Numbered from the stretch's first letter, positions 24,698-33,868 are shown. The stretch: DNA of 64,000 nucleotides from Spirochaetota bacterium (GCA_023438065.1 JAEXRH010000011.1:62001-126000), one strand, 5' to 3'. Translations and numbers: made by a program. Notes: generated by a model from the sequence alone, not told the origin.

Positions 24698-26578
24698 TCA
24701 GTAGGAAAGCCCGTAGCCGACCGGCCACAGGGGCTTCTCCGACCCGTCGATAAACCGGCCGAGCGGCAGCTGGGACACCGACGAGGGCCAGTCGAACGAA
24801 AGCCGTCCCGTCGGCTTCCTCGCCCCCGTGAGGACGTCGGCGACGCCCGAGCCCTCGGTGCCGGGAAGCCAGGCCGCGACGATCGCGTCCGCCTTGAGTT
24901 CGCTCGCGTCGAGCACGACGGGGCGCCCGCTCACCACCACGAGGATCACGCGGGAAAAGGAGGCGCGCGCCCGCGCGAAAGTTTCCGCGGCCTCGACTCC
25001 GAGCGACAGGGTCTCCGAATCCCCGACACCCTCCGCGTAGGGCATCTCGCCGAGCACGACGACGCAAGTCGCGTCCCGTTTCGCGCCCTCGAAGGAGGCG
25101 GTCTTGCTGTACACGACCTCGGTACCGGGAAGGCTTTCCTTCAGGCCCGACAGGATCGTCGTCCCCTCGGTGACGGGGCCGGCCACGCCTTGCCAGGCGA
25201 TCGTCCATCCGCCGCACTGCACGCCGATGTCGTTTGCCGCGTTTCCCGCGACATAGAGAACGCCCGCCGACTTCGCTATCGGGAGCGCGCCCCCGTCGTT
25301 CTTGAGCACGACGGCGCTCTTGCCCGCGGCCTCGCGCGCGAGCGCGAGATGCCCGCTCGAGCGGATCTTCGCGATGAGGTCGAGGTTCGCCTTCGGGTGC
25401 TCGAACAGGCCCATCTCGAATTTCACCCGGAGGATACGTCTGACCGCGTCGTCGATCCGTTCCATTGAAATGTCCTTCGCCTCGATGGCGTCCTTGACGG
25501 TCCTGATGAACTCGGGCGCGTCGTAGGGCGCCATGTTCATGTCGATGCCGGCGTTTATGCCCGCGACGATGGCCTTGTAGTAATCGCGGTCAACCTGCTC
25601 GATGCCCGCCCAGTCGGAGACGACGAAACCCGAGAAACCGAGCTCGCCCTTGAGGAGGTCGGTTATGAGCTCTTTCTGCCCGTGCATCTTCACGCCGTTC
25701 CAGCTCGAGAAGGAGACCATGACGGTCCTGACGCCGACCTTTACCGCCCGGGCGTAGGGAGGAAGGAGGACTTCCCGAAGGAATGCGTCGTCGCCCCGGA
25801 CGTCGCCCTGATCGAGCTTGTACGAGCCTGTCTTCGAGCTGCCCCAGGCGGTCGCGCCGTCCCCGAGGAAATGCTTGGCGCAGGCGACCGGCTGTACCCC
25901 GCCCGTGTCCGCGCCCTGATAGCCCTCGATATACGCGGTGCCGAACGCGGCGACGACGAGCGGATCCTGCGCGAAGGATTCATAGAACCTGCCCCATCGC
26001 GGGTCGCGCGCGACGGCGACGCACGGACCGAAATTCCACGGGATCCCGGTCGCGGCGGTCTCGATCGCCGTGGCCTCCCCGATCCGCCGCACGAGATCGA
26101 CGTCGCCCGCAGCCCCGAGGCCGATGTTGTGCGGGAATACCGTCGAACCCCGGAGGTTCCCGTGCCCGTGAACCGAATCGACGCCGTAGATGATCGGGAT
26201 GGCGAGCCGCGTCTCGAGCGCCTCGGCCTGAAAGGCATCGACCATGTCCGCCCACGCGTCCGCCATGTTCGGGTCGGGTGAGCCGCCGCCGCCGGAGAGC
26301 ACGCTGCCCAGGAAAAACTCGCGAACGGTGCCGGGCCGGGCGCTGCCCTTCTCGAGCTGGGTCATCTGCCCGATCTTCTCGTCGATCGTCATGCGCGCGA
26401 GAAGGTCCTCCACGCGGTCGGCTACGGGCGCGTCCGCCTTTTTATAGAGCGCGTTCGCCGGGACTTGCGCGGACATCCCCGCCTGGTCGCCCTTTTTGCA
26501 GGACGCGAACGCGACGGCGGGCATGAGCGCGACCGCCGCGACGAGCGCGAACACCGAATTCTTTATTGTCCTTGTCAT
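24698..26578 (-). CDS. Glycoside hydrolase family 3 beta-glucosidase lipoprotein
   Basis: A 626-residue exo-beta-glucosidase-type enzyme. The signal sequence ends at AFASC, giving a likely lipid anchor at Cys27, so the enzyme sits in the periplasm or at the envelope. The GH3 N-terminal TIM barrel contains IIYGVDSVHGHGN, RDPRWGRFYESFA, KHFLGDGAT and the nucleophile aspartate in GFVVSDWAG. The C-terminal alpha/beta domain ends with the expected LPLGRF and LWPVGYGLSY. The start ATG follows AGGAGATACC. A LacI-type operator lies 22-37 bases upstream. It would release glucose from oligosaccharides. Confidence 0.93.
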   Translation of the reverse strand: MTRTIKNSVFALVAAVALMPAVAFASCKKGDQAGMSAQVPANALYKKADAPVADRVEDLLARMTIDEKIGQMTQLEKGSARPGTVREFFLGSVLSGGGGSPDPNMADAWADMVDAFQAEALETRLAIPIIYGVDSVHGHGNLRGSTVFPHNIGLGAAGDVDLVRRIGEATAIETAATGIPWNFGPCVAVARDPRWGRFYESFAQDPLVVAAFGTAYIEGYQGADTGGVQPVACAKHFLGDGATAWGSSKTGSYKLDQGDVRGDDAFLREVLLPPYARAVKVGVRTVMVSFSSWNGVKMHGQKELITDLLKGELGFSGFVVSDWAGIEQVDRDYYKAIVAGINAGIDMNMAPYDAPEFIRTVKDAIEAKDISMERIDDAVRRILRVKFEMGLFEHPKANLDLIAKIRSSGHLALAREAAGKSAVVLKNDGGALPIAKSAGVLYVAGNAANDIGVQCGGWTIAWQGVAGPVTEGTTILSGLKESLPGTEVVYSKTASFEGAKRDATCVVVLGEMPYAEGVGDSETLSLGVEAAETFARARASFSRVILVVVSGRPVVLDASELKADAIVAAWLPGTEGSGVADVLTGARKPTGRLSFDWPSSVSQLPLGRFIDGSEKPLWPVGYGLSY

Positions 26579-26599
26579 GGTATCTCCTGATCGCTTACT

Positions 26600-26615
26600 G
26601 TGTTGGCGATAACAC
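26600..26615. promoter_or_regulatory. LacI-type operator in front of the beta-glucosidase gene
   Basis: GTGTTGGCGATAACAC has 5-base perfect arms (GTGTT/AACAC) and the central CG pair expected of LacI-family operators. It overlaps a minus-strand -10-like TATAGT (26614-26619), so a bound repressor would block transcription. The convergent LacI gene is the obvious candidate regulator. Confidence 0.6.
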
Positions 26616-26661
26616 TATAACACCATTTACTATAGATGCACGTTACCCGATGCGTCTCCCT

Positions 26662-26699
26662 CGCATAAAAAAGCCCGGCGATTTTCCGCCGGGCTTTCG
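26662..26699 (-). terminator. Intrinsic terminator of the chemoreceptor gene
   Basis: AAAGCCCGGCG (26670-26680) pairs with CGCCGGGCTTT (26687-26697). On the minus strand it is followed by a run of T, placing it about 60 bases after the chemoreceptor stop. Confidence 0.88.
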
Positions 26700-26756
26700 C
26701 GATACGTACGCGAGTTATTTGAATGCGCCGATCGCGGGGCACGCCATCGACCGCGG

Positions 26757-28580
26757 CTACTGCACCGTGAAAAAGTCGACGCTCTTCACGAGTTCGTTCG
26801 CCTGCTCGGCCAGGGACGTGGAAGTCGTCGCCAGGATTCCGGCGCTGGTCGCGTTCCTCTGAACGACCTGATCCATCTGGCCTATTGCCCGGGCAATCTC
26901 GCTGGCGCCGGTAGACTGTTCATGGGATGCCACGGAAATCTCCTGTATGAGCTCGGCCGTCTTCCGTATATCGGGGACAAGTTCGGTTATCCCGTTACCG
27001 GCGAGAGAAGCGACCTCGGTGCTTCGAACCGATAACCCGTTAATCTCCCCGGCCGCTTTCTGCGAGCGTTCCGCGAGTTTCCTGACTTCGCTCGCGACCA
27101 CGGCAAAACCCTTTCCCGCTTCGCCGGCGCGGGCAGCCTCGATGGCGGCGTTGAGCGCGAGCAGGTTCGTTTGACGCGCGATTTCCTCGATGATCGAAAT
27201 CCTGGAAGCGATCTCCGACATGCTCGAAACCATCTCCGTTACCGCCTTCCCCGAACTCTCGGCATTCGTGGCAACTCGCCGCGACAAGGTACTCGCCTCA
27301 TTGGTATTGTCCGCGTTCTGCCGGATCGTCGATGCCAACTCCTCGACCGAGGCGGAAAGTTGCTCGATGCTCGCGGCCTGTTCATTCGATCCCTGGGACA
27401 AATCCTCCGCCGTCTCGGAAAGGCTGGAGGACCCGGTAGATACCTCGTTTGACGCGTTCCGAATCCCGGCGACGACGTCGAAAAGCGCCGAACGCAATTC
27501 AAGAATGGATGAGACGAGCGACCCGATTTCATCACCCCGCGCGACCATGCGATTGACGGAGCGTTCTTCGCTTTCGGTAATGACGAGATTGCCGCTGGAG
27601 ATCCTTCCCATGGCGTTTTGAACCACCTTGATGGGAACGACAAAAGAACGTGCCAGGAAAAAGGCCATTACCGCTGAAATAATGATAAACAGTATAGCGG
27701 AAACCACGAGCCCCGTGAGCAGCTCCGTAAGCCGATTACGGAATTCCGCGAATGGTACGACCGCCGCGATCACGCTGTCTCCTTTCGTGTCAAAGGACGC
27801 GTAGTACCGCGCGCCATCCATCTCGTACTCCATCGAACCTTTTTTTTGGGCGAGCATATCGCTTGCGAAGGTTACCTTCGACAAGTCCTCCCCGATCTTG
27901 TCCGGGCTCGTATGCGCGACGATTTTCCGATCGGGGCCGATCGAGAGAAAAAAGCCGGATTGACCGACGATCGCGCCCTCGAGCAGTTTCTGGATACTCG
28001 CCTGCTCGAGCAGTTTCTGGAGCTCTTTCGGCGTAACCCCTATCTGCACGATGCCCGGTTTATCCACGCGTCCGACGCTGATGTATTGAAAAAGCACCTT
28101 GTCCACGCCCCGCGGTTCCGGATCCTGAGCGAGCTCGAAAGACGGATCGCTCAAAATAGGAAGGAAGGGTTTTGTCTGTTCGCTCGTGTTGAAATCGAAC
28201 CCGAAAAAGCCCGGAACGTTTCCCCAGCGAAGCACGCCCTTCTCGTCGGTAACGTGCAGCTCGTCCACGCCGATCTCGGCGGCCAGCCTGCTCATCCTCT
28301 TCGTTTCGAGGACGGCGGGATCGGCCTCAATCAACCGGGAGACGGCTCGCGCTATCCGCAGGTAATTGGCGTTCAAAGCCGCCTTCAGGACATTGGCGGT
28401 ATCTTTTTGCCGGTCAATTCTTTGCGAGAATTCGAGAAGTTTCGACTCCGTCGTCGAATGCATCAATTCGTCAAGGGTTCGCGCCTGAAGAATGAACGCG
28501 ATCGCGCCGATCGCGAGAATCGTCGCCGAAAGGAGAACGAGAACGGGAATTACGAGTCGTTGTCGTATATTGAAATTCAT
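26757..28580 (-). CDS. Methyl-accepting chemotaxis protein
   Basis: A 607-residue transmembrane chemoreceptor. The layout is a short cytoplasmic N-terminus, TM1 (VIPVLVLLSATILAIGAIAF), a periplasmic double-Cache-like sensor of about 240 residues, TM2 (GLVVSAILFIIISAVMAFFL), a HAMP domain, and a long helical signalling domain. The hairpin tip has the conserved IARQTNLLALNAAIEAARAG followed by FAVVASEVRKLAERSQ. It lacks a C-terminal CheR/CheB tether. The start is ATG at 28580. It is transcribed alone and ends at a strong terminator. The ligand is unknown; Cache sensors usually bind small metabolites. Confidence 0.95.
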   Translation of the reverse strand: MNFNIRQRLVIPVLVLLSATILAIGAIAFILQARTLDELMHSTTESKLLEFSQRIDRQKDTANVLKAALNANYLRIARAVSRLIEADPAVLETKRMSRLAAEIGVDELHVTDEKGVLRWGNVPGFFGFDFNTSEQTKPFLPILSDPSFELAQDPEPRGVDKVLFQYISVGRVDKPGIVQIGVTPKELQKLLEQASIQKLLEGAIVGQSGFFLSIGPDRKIVAHTSPDKIGEDLSKVTFASDMLAQKKGSMEYEMDGARYYASFDTKGDSVIAAVVPFAEFRNRLTELLTGLVVSAILFIIISAVMAFFLARSFVVPIKVVQNAMGRISSGNLVITESEERSVNRMVARGDEIGSLVSSILELRSALFDVVAGIRNASNEVSTGSSSLSETAEDLSQGSNEQAASIEQLSASVEELASTIRQNADNTNEASTLSRRVATNAESSGKAVTEMVSSMSEIASRISIIEEIARQTNLLALNAAIEAARAGEAGKGFAVVASEVRKLAERSQKAAGEINGLSVRSTEVASLAGNGITELVPDIRKTAELIQEISVASHEQSTGASEIARAIGQMDQVVQRNATSAGILATTSTSLAEQANELVKSVDFFTVQ

Positions 28581-28739
28581 AGAGCCTCCAGGAAGAGTAA
28601 ATCGGTTTTCGAATCATTACTCGCGTAACAAAAGTGTAATTGATGGGATTATGGAATACAAGAAATCGCCGTTGAATAGGTTAAGGGTTTCCCGAAGAGG
28701 GATACATGCCTCCGGTATAATGACAGGACACCGGATAAA

Positions 28740-28774
28740 AGAAAACCGCCCGGCCATATCCTGCCGGGCGGTCA
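28740..28774 (-). terminator. Intrinsic terminator of the leuC-tam-leuD operon
   Basis: ACCGCCCGGC (28745-28754) and GCCGGGCGGT (28763-28772) form a perfect 10-base stem, followed on the minus strand by TTTTCTTTT. Confidence 0.88.
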
Positions 28775-28833
28775 CGTGCCGTCATGGAGACGGCAAGGAT
28801 CGCGTGGTTCCGAGAACGCGGCGGTTGCCGATA

Positions 28834-29373
28834 TCAGTAATTCGCGGCCGCGTAAGCGACCCAGCCGCCAGCCTTCACGAGCGCGTCCTCGAACTCGCCG
28901 AGCTTGAACGCGTACGACTTCTCGACCTTCTTCCCGTCCTTGCCCGTCGCGGCGAAGGAGAGCTTTCCCGCGCCCATGTCGACCGAAAGCCCGGTGTCGA
29001 GACCCGCGAAGGTCTTGAAGACGTCGTCGATGTCCGCGGCCGAAAGCTCGGTCGCGATCATCCCGCAGTTATACATGTTCTGCCGGAAGATGCGCGCGAA
29101 GCCCTCGGCGACGACGATCTGGATGCCGTTCACCTCGAGCGCCCAGGGGGCGTGCTCGCGGCTCGAGCCGCAGCCGAAGTTCGCCCGCGTCACGATCGCG
29201 GTCTTTCCCGCGATGTCCGATTTCGGGTTGAAGCCGGGAATCTTGAGGTCCTCGAGGCAGAAGGGCTTCAGGGCCTCCTTCGAGATCTCGGTGAGGTATT
29301 TCGCCGGGATGATCTCGTCGGTATTGATGTCGCTCCGGTCGAGAAACAGGACCTTGCCGTTAAAGTTTTTCAT
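28834..29373 (-). CDS. leuD: 3-isopropylmalate dehydratase small subunit
   Basis: The 179-residue small (swivel) subunit of the aconitase superfamily. It contains DRSDINTDEIIPAKYL near the N-terminus and FGCGSSREHAPWAL, the substrate-binding loop. Length and the NTDEIIPAKYL form are of the short LeuD type shared by archaea and many bacteria, also seen in homoaconitase-like enzymes. With LeuC it isomerises 2-isopropylmalate to 3-isopropylmalate in leucine synthesis. It is the last gene of the operon, separated from tam by 67 bases with its own ribosome site (TAGGAGACG). Confidence 0.92.
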   Translation of the reverse strand: MKNFNGKVLFLDRSDINTDEIIPAKYLTEISKEALKPFCLEDLKIPGFNPKSDIAGKTAIVTRANFGCGSSREHAPWALEVNGIQIVVAEGFARIFRQNMYNCGMIATELSAADIDDVFKTFAGLDTGLSVDMGAGKLSFAATGKDGKKVEKSYAFKLGEFEDALVKAGGWVAYAAANY

Positions 29374-29440
29374 CGTCGTCTCCTAAAAAAAGTCGGTTTC
29401 ATGCGCGGGCTTCACGCGGGGCTTTTCGCCCGGCGCCCGT

Positions 29441-30235
29441 TCACCGCGACGCGGTGAAGAAGATCCTGCGGAACGGGAAGAGCACGGACCCGTCCGCCCG
29501 AACGGGATACTCGTCGCGCGCGCGGTCGAGCACCGCGCGCTTGAACGCGTCCCGTTCCGCGTCGTCGGCGAGCCGGTCGAGCCAGGGCCGCATGCCGGTG
29601 CCGGAATACCACTCGACGAGGCTCTCGCGGTCTTCCATCCGGTGCCAGTACGTGGTCTCCCATACGTCCGACGCGAGGCCGAGCGCCGAAAGCGCGTCGT
29701 GGTAGAAATCGGGCTCGCGATAGCGAATCGCGTCGTCGAGACCCGCGAAGCGCTCGCGGTCCGCCCATCGATCCGCCGCGTCGAGGAGCGCGCGATGAAG
29801 CGGAGAGCCTCCGTTTCCGGGCACCTGCACCGCGATCACGCCCGCGGGCGCGAGCCAGGAGGCGATCCTCTCGAGGAGGGCCATCTGGTCGCCCACCCAC
29901 TGGAGCATCGCGTTCGAGAACACGAGGTCGAACTTCCGGTCCGCGTTCCAGACGCTCGCGTCCGCGACGACCCACTCGGCTCGCGTTGCCGTCTTCCTCG
30001 CGCTCGCGATCATCTCGGGCGAGCTGTCGAGGCCGACGATCGCGGCGTCGGGAAAGAGATCCGCGAGAACGGCCGTCGAGTTACCCGGTCCGCAACCGAG
30101 ATCGACGGCGCGTATCGGGGACGCGCCGTCATTCCAGCTCGCCAGGCACGCGCGCGCGCGAATCGCGAGATCCCGCGCGGGCCACGTCCGCTGGTCGGCG
30201 AATTTCAGGTAGAGACCGGGATTCCAGCTCGGCAT
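29441..30235 (-). CDS. tam: Trans-aconitate 2-methyltransferase-like protein
   Basis: A 264-residue class I SAM-dependent methyltransferase of the Tam type. The start MPSWNPGLYLKFADQRTWPA is characteristic (Tam begins with W(N/D)P..Y..F...R..PA). AVDLGCGPGNST (SAM motif I), VGLDSSPEMI, FSNAMLQWV and YREPDFYHDAL follow. Tam methylates trans-aconitate, a spontaneous by-product that inhibits aconitase. Here it is placed between leuC and leuD, so the product to be neutralised or modified may come from isopropylmalate isomerase. The start ATG is preceded by AAGGAGGCGACGCG. Confidence 0.88.
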   Translation of the reverse strand: MPSWNPGLYLKFADQRTWPARDLAIRARACLASWNDGASPIRAVDLGCGPGNSTAVLADLFPDAAIVGLDSSPEMIASARKTATRAEWVVADASVWNADRKFDLVFSNAMLQWVGDQMALLERIASWLAPAGVIAVQVPGNGGSPLHRALLDAADRWADRERFAGLDDAIRYREPDFYHDALSALGLASDVWETTYWHRMEDRESLVEWYSGTGMRPWLDRLADDAERDAFKRAVLDRARDEYPVRADGSVLFPFRRIFFTASR

Positions 30236-30266
30236 CGCGTCGCCTCCTTACCAGCAATCCTTTTCC

Positions 30267-31565
30267 TCACGCCTTCGGCGCGTCCGCCTCGGTTATCGTT
30301 CCCGCGATCGCGGTCGCCGCGGCGCTCGCCGGGCTCATGAGATGGACGGTGCCGCCCTTCCCCATGCGACCGAAAAAATTCCGGTTAGTCGTCGACGCGC
30401 AGACCTCGCCGTCGGCGAGCACGCCGTTAGACATGCCGAGGCACGCGCCGCAGGTCGGGTTCGTCACGCAGAAACCCGCGTCCATGAAAACCTGGATGAT
30501 CCCTTCCTTGAGCGCGTCCTGGAAGACGGCGGGGGTCGCCGGGCTCACGATCCCGCGCACGCCGGGGGCGATCGTTTTTCCCTTGAGGACGGCCGCGGCC
30601 GCGCGGAGGTCCTCGATGCGGCCGTTCGTGCAGCTGCCGATGTAAACCTGGTCGACCTTCGTGCCCGCGAGCTCCTTGATCGTCTTCACCTGGTCGGGCT
30701 TGAAGCCGAAGGTGGCGACGGGAACGAGCGAGGAGCAATCGATCTTGTGGATCGCCTCGTATTCCGCGTCGGGATCGGAATGCCATTTCTTGAAGTCGGC
30801 GAGCGCCGCATCCTTCGTCGCGTAGCTCCTGTCGCCGTCGGGGCCGATGAACTTCCAGAGGTAATCGACGGTCACCGCGTCGGGCATGCACACGCCCGAG
30901 GTGCCGCCCGCCTCGATCGCCATGTTGCAAAGCGTCATGCGGCCTTCCATCGACATCGAGTCGACCGCGCTCCCGGTGAACTCCATCACCTTGTTCGTCG
31001 CGCCGTTCACCCCGACGGTCTTGATGATCGTGAGGATGGCGTCCTTGGGGGTCACGCCCGCGGGGAGCTTCCCGTCGAGGACGAATTTGATCGTGCCGGG
31101 ATACTGGAACGCGCACACCCCTTTGAGGATGCCGACCTCGAGGTCGGTCGTGCCGACCCCCGCCGCGAAGGCGCCGAACGCGCCGTGGGTGCAGGTATGG
31201 CTGTCGCCCATGATGACGGTAAAGCCCGGGCGCACGAAACCGCGTTCGGGAAAGAGGGCGTGACAAACGCCGTTCTTGCCGATATCGAAAAAGTCCTTGA
31301 TCCCGTGACGCTCGGCCCACTTGCGGAGCACGAGCCCCTGCTCGGCCGTCTTGGAATCCTTCGCCGGGGTAACGTGGTCGATAACCGCCTTTATCTTGTC
31401 GGGATCGAAAACCGTGTCCATCCCCCGGGAGACGAGGTCGTTGATCGCAATCGGCGTGGTGATCTCGTGGCAGAAAACCCGGTCGAGCTTGAGGACCCAT
31501 GCCTCGCCGAACGGTTTGTCGACGACGTGCGATTCAAATACCTTCTGTGCAAGAGTTTTACCCAT
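30267..31565 (-). CDS. leuC: 3-isopropylmalate dehydratase large subunit
   Basis: The 432-residue large subunit of isopropylmalate isomerase (aconitase superfamily), carrying a [4Fe-4S] cluster. The three cluster cysteines lie in IGSCTNGR and NPTCGACLG; VIMGDSHTCTHGAFGAFA is the conserved dehydratase segment. I start at ATG 31565, 8 bases after AGGAGG; an upstream in-frame GTG overlaps that ribosome site. The length matches the short LeuC class. A homoaconitase-like activity cannot be excluded, because leuA and leuB are not in the window. It is the first gene of leuC-tam-leuD. Confidence 0.93.
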   Translation of the reverse strand: MGKTLAQKVFESHVVDKPFGEAWVLKLDRVFCHEITTPIAINDLVSRGMDTVFDPDKIKAVIDHVTPAKDSKTAEQGLVLRKWAERHGIKDFFDIGKNGVCHALFPERGFVRPGFTVIMGDSHTCTHGAFGAFAAGVGTTDLEVGILKGVCAFQYPGTIKFVLDGKLPAGVTPKDAILTIIKTVGVNGATNKVMEFTGSAVDSMSMEGRMTLCNMAIEAGGTSGVCMPDAVTVDYLWKFIGPDGDRSYATKDAALADFKKWHSDPDAEYEAIHKIDCSSLVPVATFGFKPDQVKTIKELAGTKVDQVYIGSCTNGRIEDLRAAAAVLKGKTIAPGVRGIVSPATPAVFQDALKEGIIQVFMDAGFCVTNPTCGACLGMSNGVLADGEVCASTTNRNFFGRMGKGGTVHLMSPASAAATAIAGTITEADAPKA

Positions 31566-31589
31566 CTCTTTCACCTCCTGTAATTATAC

Positions 31590-31618
31590 TGTATATACTT
31601 TAGTATATATAAAGTCAA
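31590..31618 (-). promoter_or_regulatory. Promoter and AT-rich palindrome before leuC
   Basis: On the minus strand TTGACT (31618-31613), a 17-base spacer and TATACA (31595-31590) form a sigma-70 type promoter. The spacer contains a perfect palindrome, TATATACT-TT-AGTATATA (31592-31609), which could be a repressor operator. This stretch is far more AT-rich than its surroundings. Confidence 0.6.
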
Positions 31619-31679
31619 TAGGAAAATAGTCATTACCATTGAAGACTGATATTTCTATCGGAAGAGTACTATCCCTTCA

Positions 31680-31717
31680 ACAAAAAAAGAAGCCCGACGC
31701 ATCCGGCGTCGGGCTTC
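31680..31717 (-). terminator. Intrinsic terminator of the beta-helix lipoprotein gene
   Basis: GAAGCCCGACGC (31689-31700) and GCGTCGGGCTTC (31706-31717) form a perfect 12-base stem with a 5-base loop, followed by a T run on the minus strand. Confidence 0.92.
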
Positions 31718-31764
31718 ACTATTCGTTTCATCGCTCCGTTCCTGCCCGTGGGCAAGCTCGAGTA

Positions 31765-33852
31765 CTACGGGATATCATAAACGATATTGGCGGGGAGGTT
31801 ACCGCTAAACGTCACCAAGACAGGATCATACGTGACGTTGGGCGTACCGTCGTCATAGCCGTAGATGACCGCGTCAGATCCGGCGACGTTCCCGCTGATC
31901 TCGCCCGAGAGAATCGAGCAGGACGTACCCATCGGCGCGTAGATAGCCGCTCCCGTAGCGCCCGAGGCATTGTCGAGGATACGCGTCGTATACCCGATCG
32001 TGCAGGTTCCGCCGTCAAGATAGATCGCCCCGCCGGTCGTGTCATTGGAACAATTCTGTATCGTCGCGCCGAAGATCTCGAGATCACCCGTGCTGTATAC
32101 CCCGGCTCCCGTGCCGGAGCCGGTTACCGACCGGCCGTTGACCGTGCATCCATCGCCGAGCTTGAGGGTCCCGAGATTCGTGATGAGATTATAGGTCGCG
32201 GAGGTCGCGTACGACGCGTCGATCGTCACGTTCTCGAGGGTGAGGGAAAACCCTGCGTTCACGTTGAAAATCGCGGTATTGAGCAGGGCCGCGGGAGGAC
32301 TGATCGTGTAGGCATCGGCGGCGTAGGATCGCACCGATACGTCCTTCATGATCATCCCCCCGGCCGCCTGGGTTATCCCCGTCACGTCGCCCACGAGATA
32401 GATCATGGCGCGGCTTCCGGTCGGCAGGGCGTTCACGTCGATCATCAGGTTCGCGAAGGATTTGGGGGTCGCGGGCGACGCGCCCGAACCGGGGCCCGAC
32501 GAGTCGGCGAAAAACACGTATTCGTCGTACACCACGCAAGAGGCGGCGTCGATCGTGATCGGGGAGCCGGCCGTAAACGCGACCATGCCGCTCGGTCCGT
32601 CGGTGACTATGTCGTTCCGATAGGGGACGAGGGTCGCGATATCGGCCGTGGCGAGGTTCGCGAGGGATGCGTAGTGGTTCCCGACGTCGACCTGGGCCGA
32701 ATAATAATACGTCGTGCCGTCGATGAGGGATGCCGATACCGACGCGGAACCGTCGCCCGTCGCGTCGTCGAGCGGGATAATCCCCTTCGCGATCGGGTCG
32801 ATCCGCTGCCAGGACGCGCCCGCGAGGAGCTCCTGATAGGCCGCGTCGTCGTAGATCGCGAAAAGGACCCGCTTTCCCTGGTAGTCCGCGGTCGGGTTAC
32901 CGTTAAACGATACCTTCACTCCCCCGGCCGTGTTGAAGTACGTGGCGTAAAATTGCCCCGTGTAGTCGAGGTACTGATAGAGCTCGAGATACCCGTCCGA
33001 GCGCGCGATCTCGTTAAGGTCCGAGGCCGCGATGGTCCAGGTCAGCCCGGAGACGAGCGACGTCCCGCTGCGCGCGGCCGGAACGCGCCGCCCGGACTCG
33101 GAGTAAAAGGCGAGCCCGTTTATTACGGTGCCCGAAGCGGTCTCGTCCACGAGCCTCAGCGACAGGCTACCATCGACGACCGGAAGGGATACGGTAATCC
33201 CGCTCAGGCGGTAGAAATGCCGGGATCGAACCGAGGAGCTGAACGTGAACAACGTCGACCCCGACAAGTCGTAATCATATCCCGCCGAGGTGATCGGGAC
33301 GAGGGTGACCGCCAGGCGATTGACCATGTTAGGGACGAGCGTGACGCCCTTAACCTCGCCGAAGGCGACCATCCCGTCGAGGAATTCGTCGAGAGCCGCC
33401 TTGTCGACGTCTTCGGAGACGAACTCGACGAAGCCCTCGTCGGGCAGGGACATCAGCTCGGTAAAGGTAAACGAGCCGCCGAGGATATCGAACCGTTCGG
33501 AGCTCGACGAAAGATCCTTCCCGGAATGAAGGACGTACACGTCATACGTCCCCGCGGGGATCTCGGTAGTGACAAAATCCTCGCCGGCGGTAAACGCGTA
33601 CGGCCCGTAAAGCGCTCCCTCGCCCGAGGCGGCCACGGTACGGATATAGAGATTACCCGAACCGGGCATCACGGCGCGCGACGACGATTCGGGGCCTCCC
33701 GACGGAACGCTTTCGAGGGAAGCGAGCCTGAGCGCGAGCGTCGCGTCGTTCCGGGCGGGAGCCAGGCCGAGGCCGCACCCCGCGAAAGAACCGAGGGATA
33801 GCAGCGCGGCGCATACGGCCACGCACAGTCGCGTTTGTCCGAGGGTTTTCAT
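31765..33852 (-). CDS. Large lipoprotein with C-terminal right-handed beta-helix
   Basis: A 695-residue surface or periplasmic lipoprotein. The signal ends at GSFAGC, lipid cysteine Cys26. Residues 50-400 are beta-sandwich-like (IPAGTYDVYVLHSGKDLSSS, NRLAVTLVPITSAG). The C-terminal 250 residues are right-handed parallel beta-helix rungs, including MIYLVGDVTGITQA, FSLTLENVTIDAS, LEIFGATIQNCSN and CSILSGEISGN. The start ATG at 33852 gives a clean lipoprotein signal; an upstream in-frame start adds 13 residues and crosses a hairpin. No enzyme motif is visible, and an adhesin-like or polysaccharide-binding role is only a guess. It is transcribed alone. Confidence 0.82.
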   Translation of the reverse strand: MKTLGQTRLCVAVCAALLSLGSFAGCGLGLAPARNDATLALRLASLESVPSGGPESSSRAVMPGSGNLYIRTVAASGEGALYGPYAFTAGEDFVTTEIPAGTYDVYVLHSGKDLSSSSERFDILGGSFTFTELMSLPDEGFVEFVSEDVDKAALDEFLDGMVAFGEVKGVTLVPNMVNRLAVTLVPITSAGYDYDLSGSTLFTFSSSVRSRHFYRLSGITVSLPVVDGSLSLRLVDETASGTVINGLAFYSESGRRVPAARSGTSLVSGLTWTIAASDLNEIARSDGYLELYQYLDYTGQFYATYFNTAGGVKVSFNGNPTADYQGKRVLFAIYDDAAYQELLAGASWQRIDPIAKGIIPLDDATGDGSASVSASLIDGTTYYYSAQVDVGNHYASLANLATADIATLVPYRNDIVTDGPSGMVAFTAGSPITIDAASCVVYDEYVFFADSSGPGSGASPATPKSFANLMIDVNALPTGSRAMIYLVGDVTGITQAAGGMIMKDVSVRSYAADAYTISPPAALLNTAIFNVNAGFSLTLENVTIDASYATSATYNLITNLGTLKLGDGCTVNGRSVTGSGTGAGVYSTGDLEIFGATIQNCSNDTTGGAIYLDGGTCTIGYTTRILDNASGATGAAIYAPMGTSCSILSGEISGNVAGSDAVIYGYDDGTPNVTYDPVLVTFSGNLPANIVYDIP

Positions 33853-33868
33853 CGCGTCAAGATCCTCC

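Noticed and set aside
31639..33801. A 720-codon plus-strand open frame
   Set aside because: It is antisense to the beta-helix lipoprotein, which has a proper lipoprotein signal and recognisable strand repeats.
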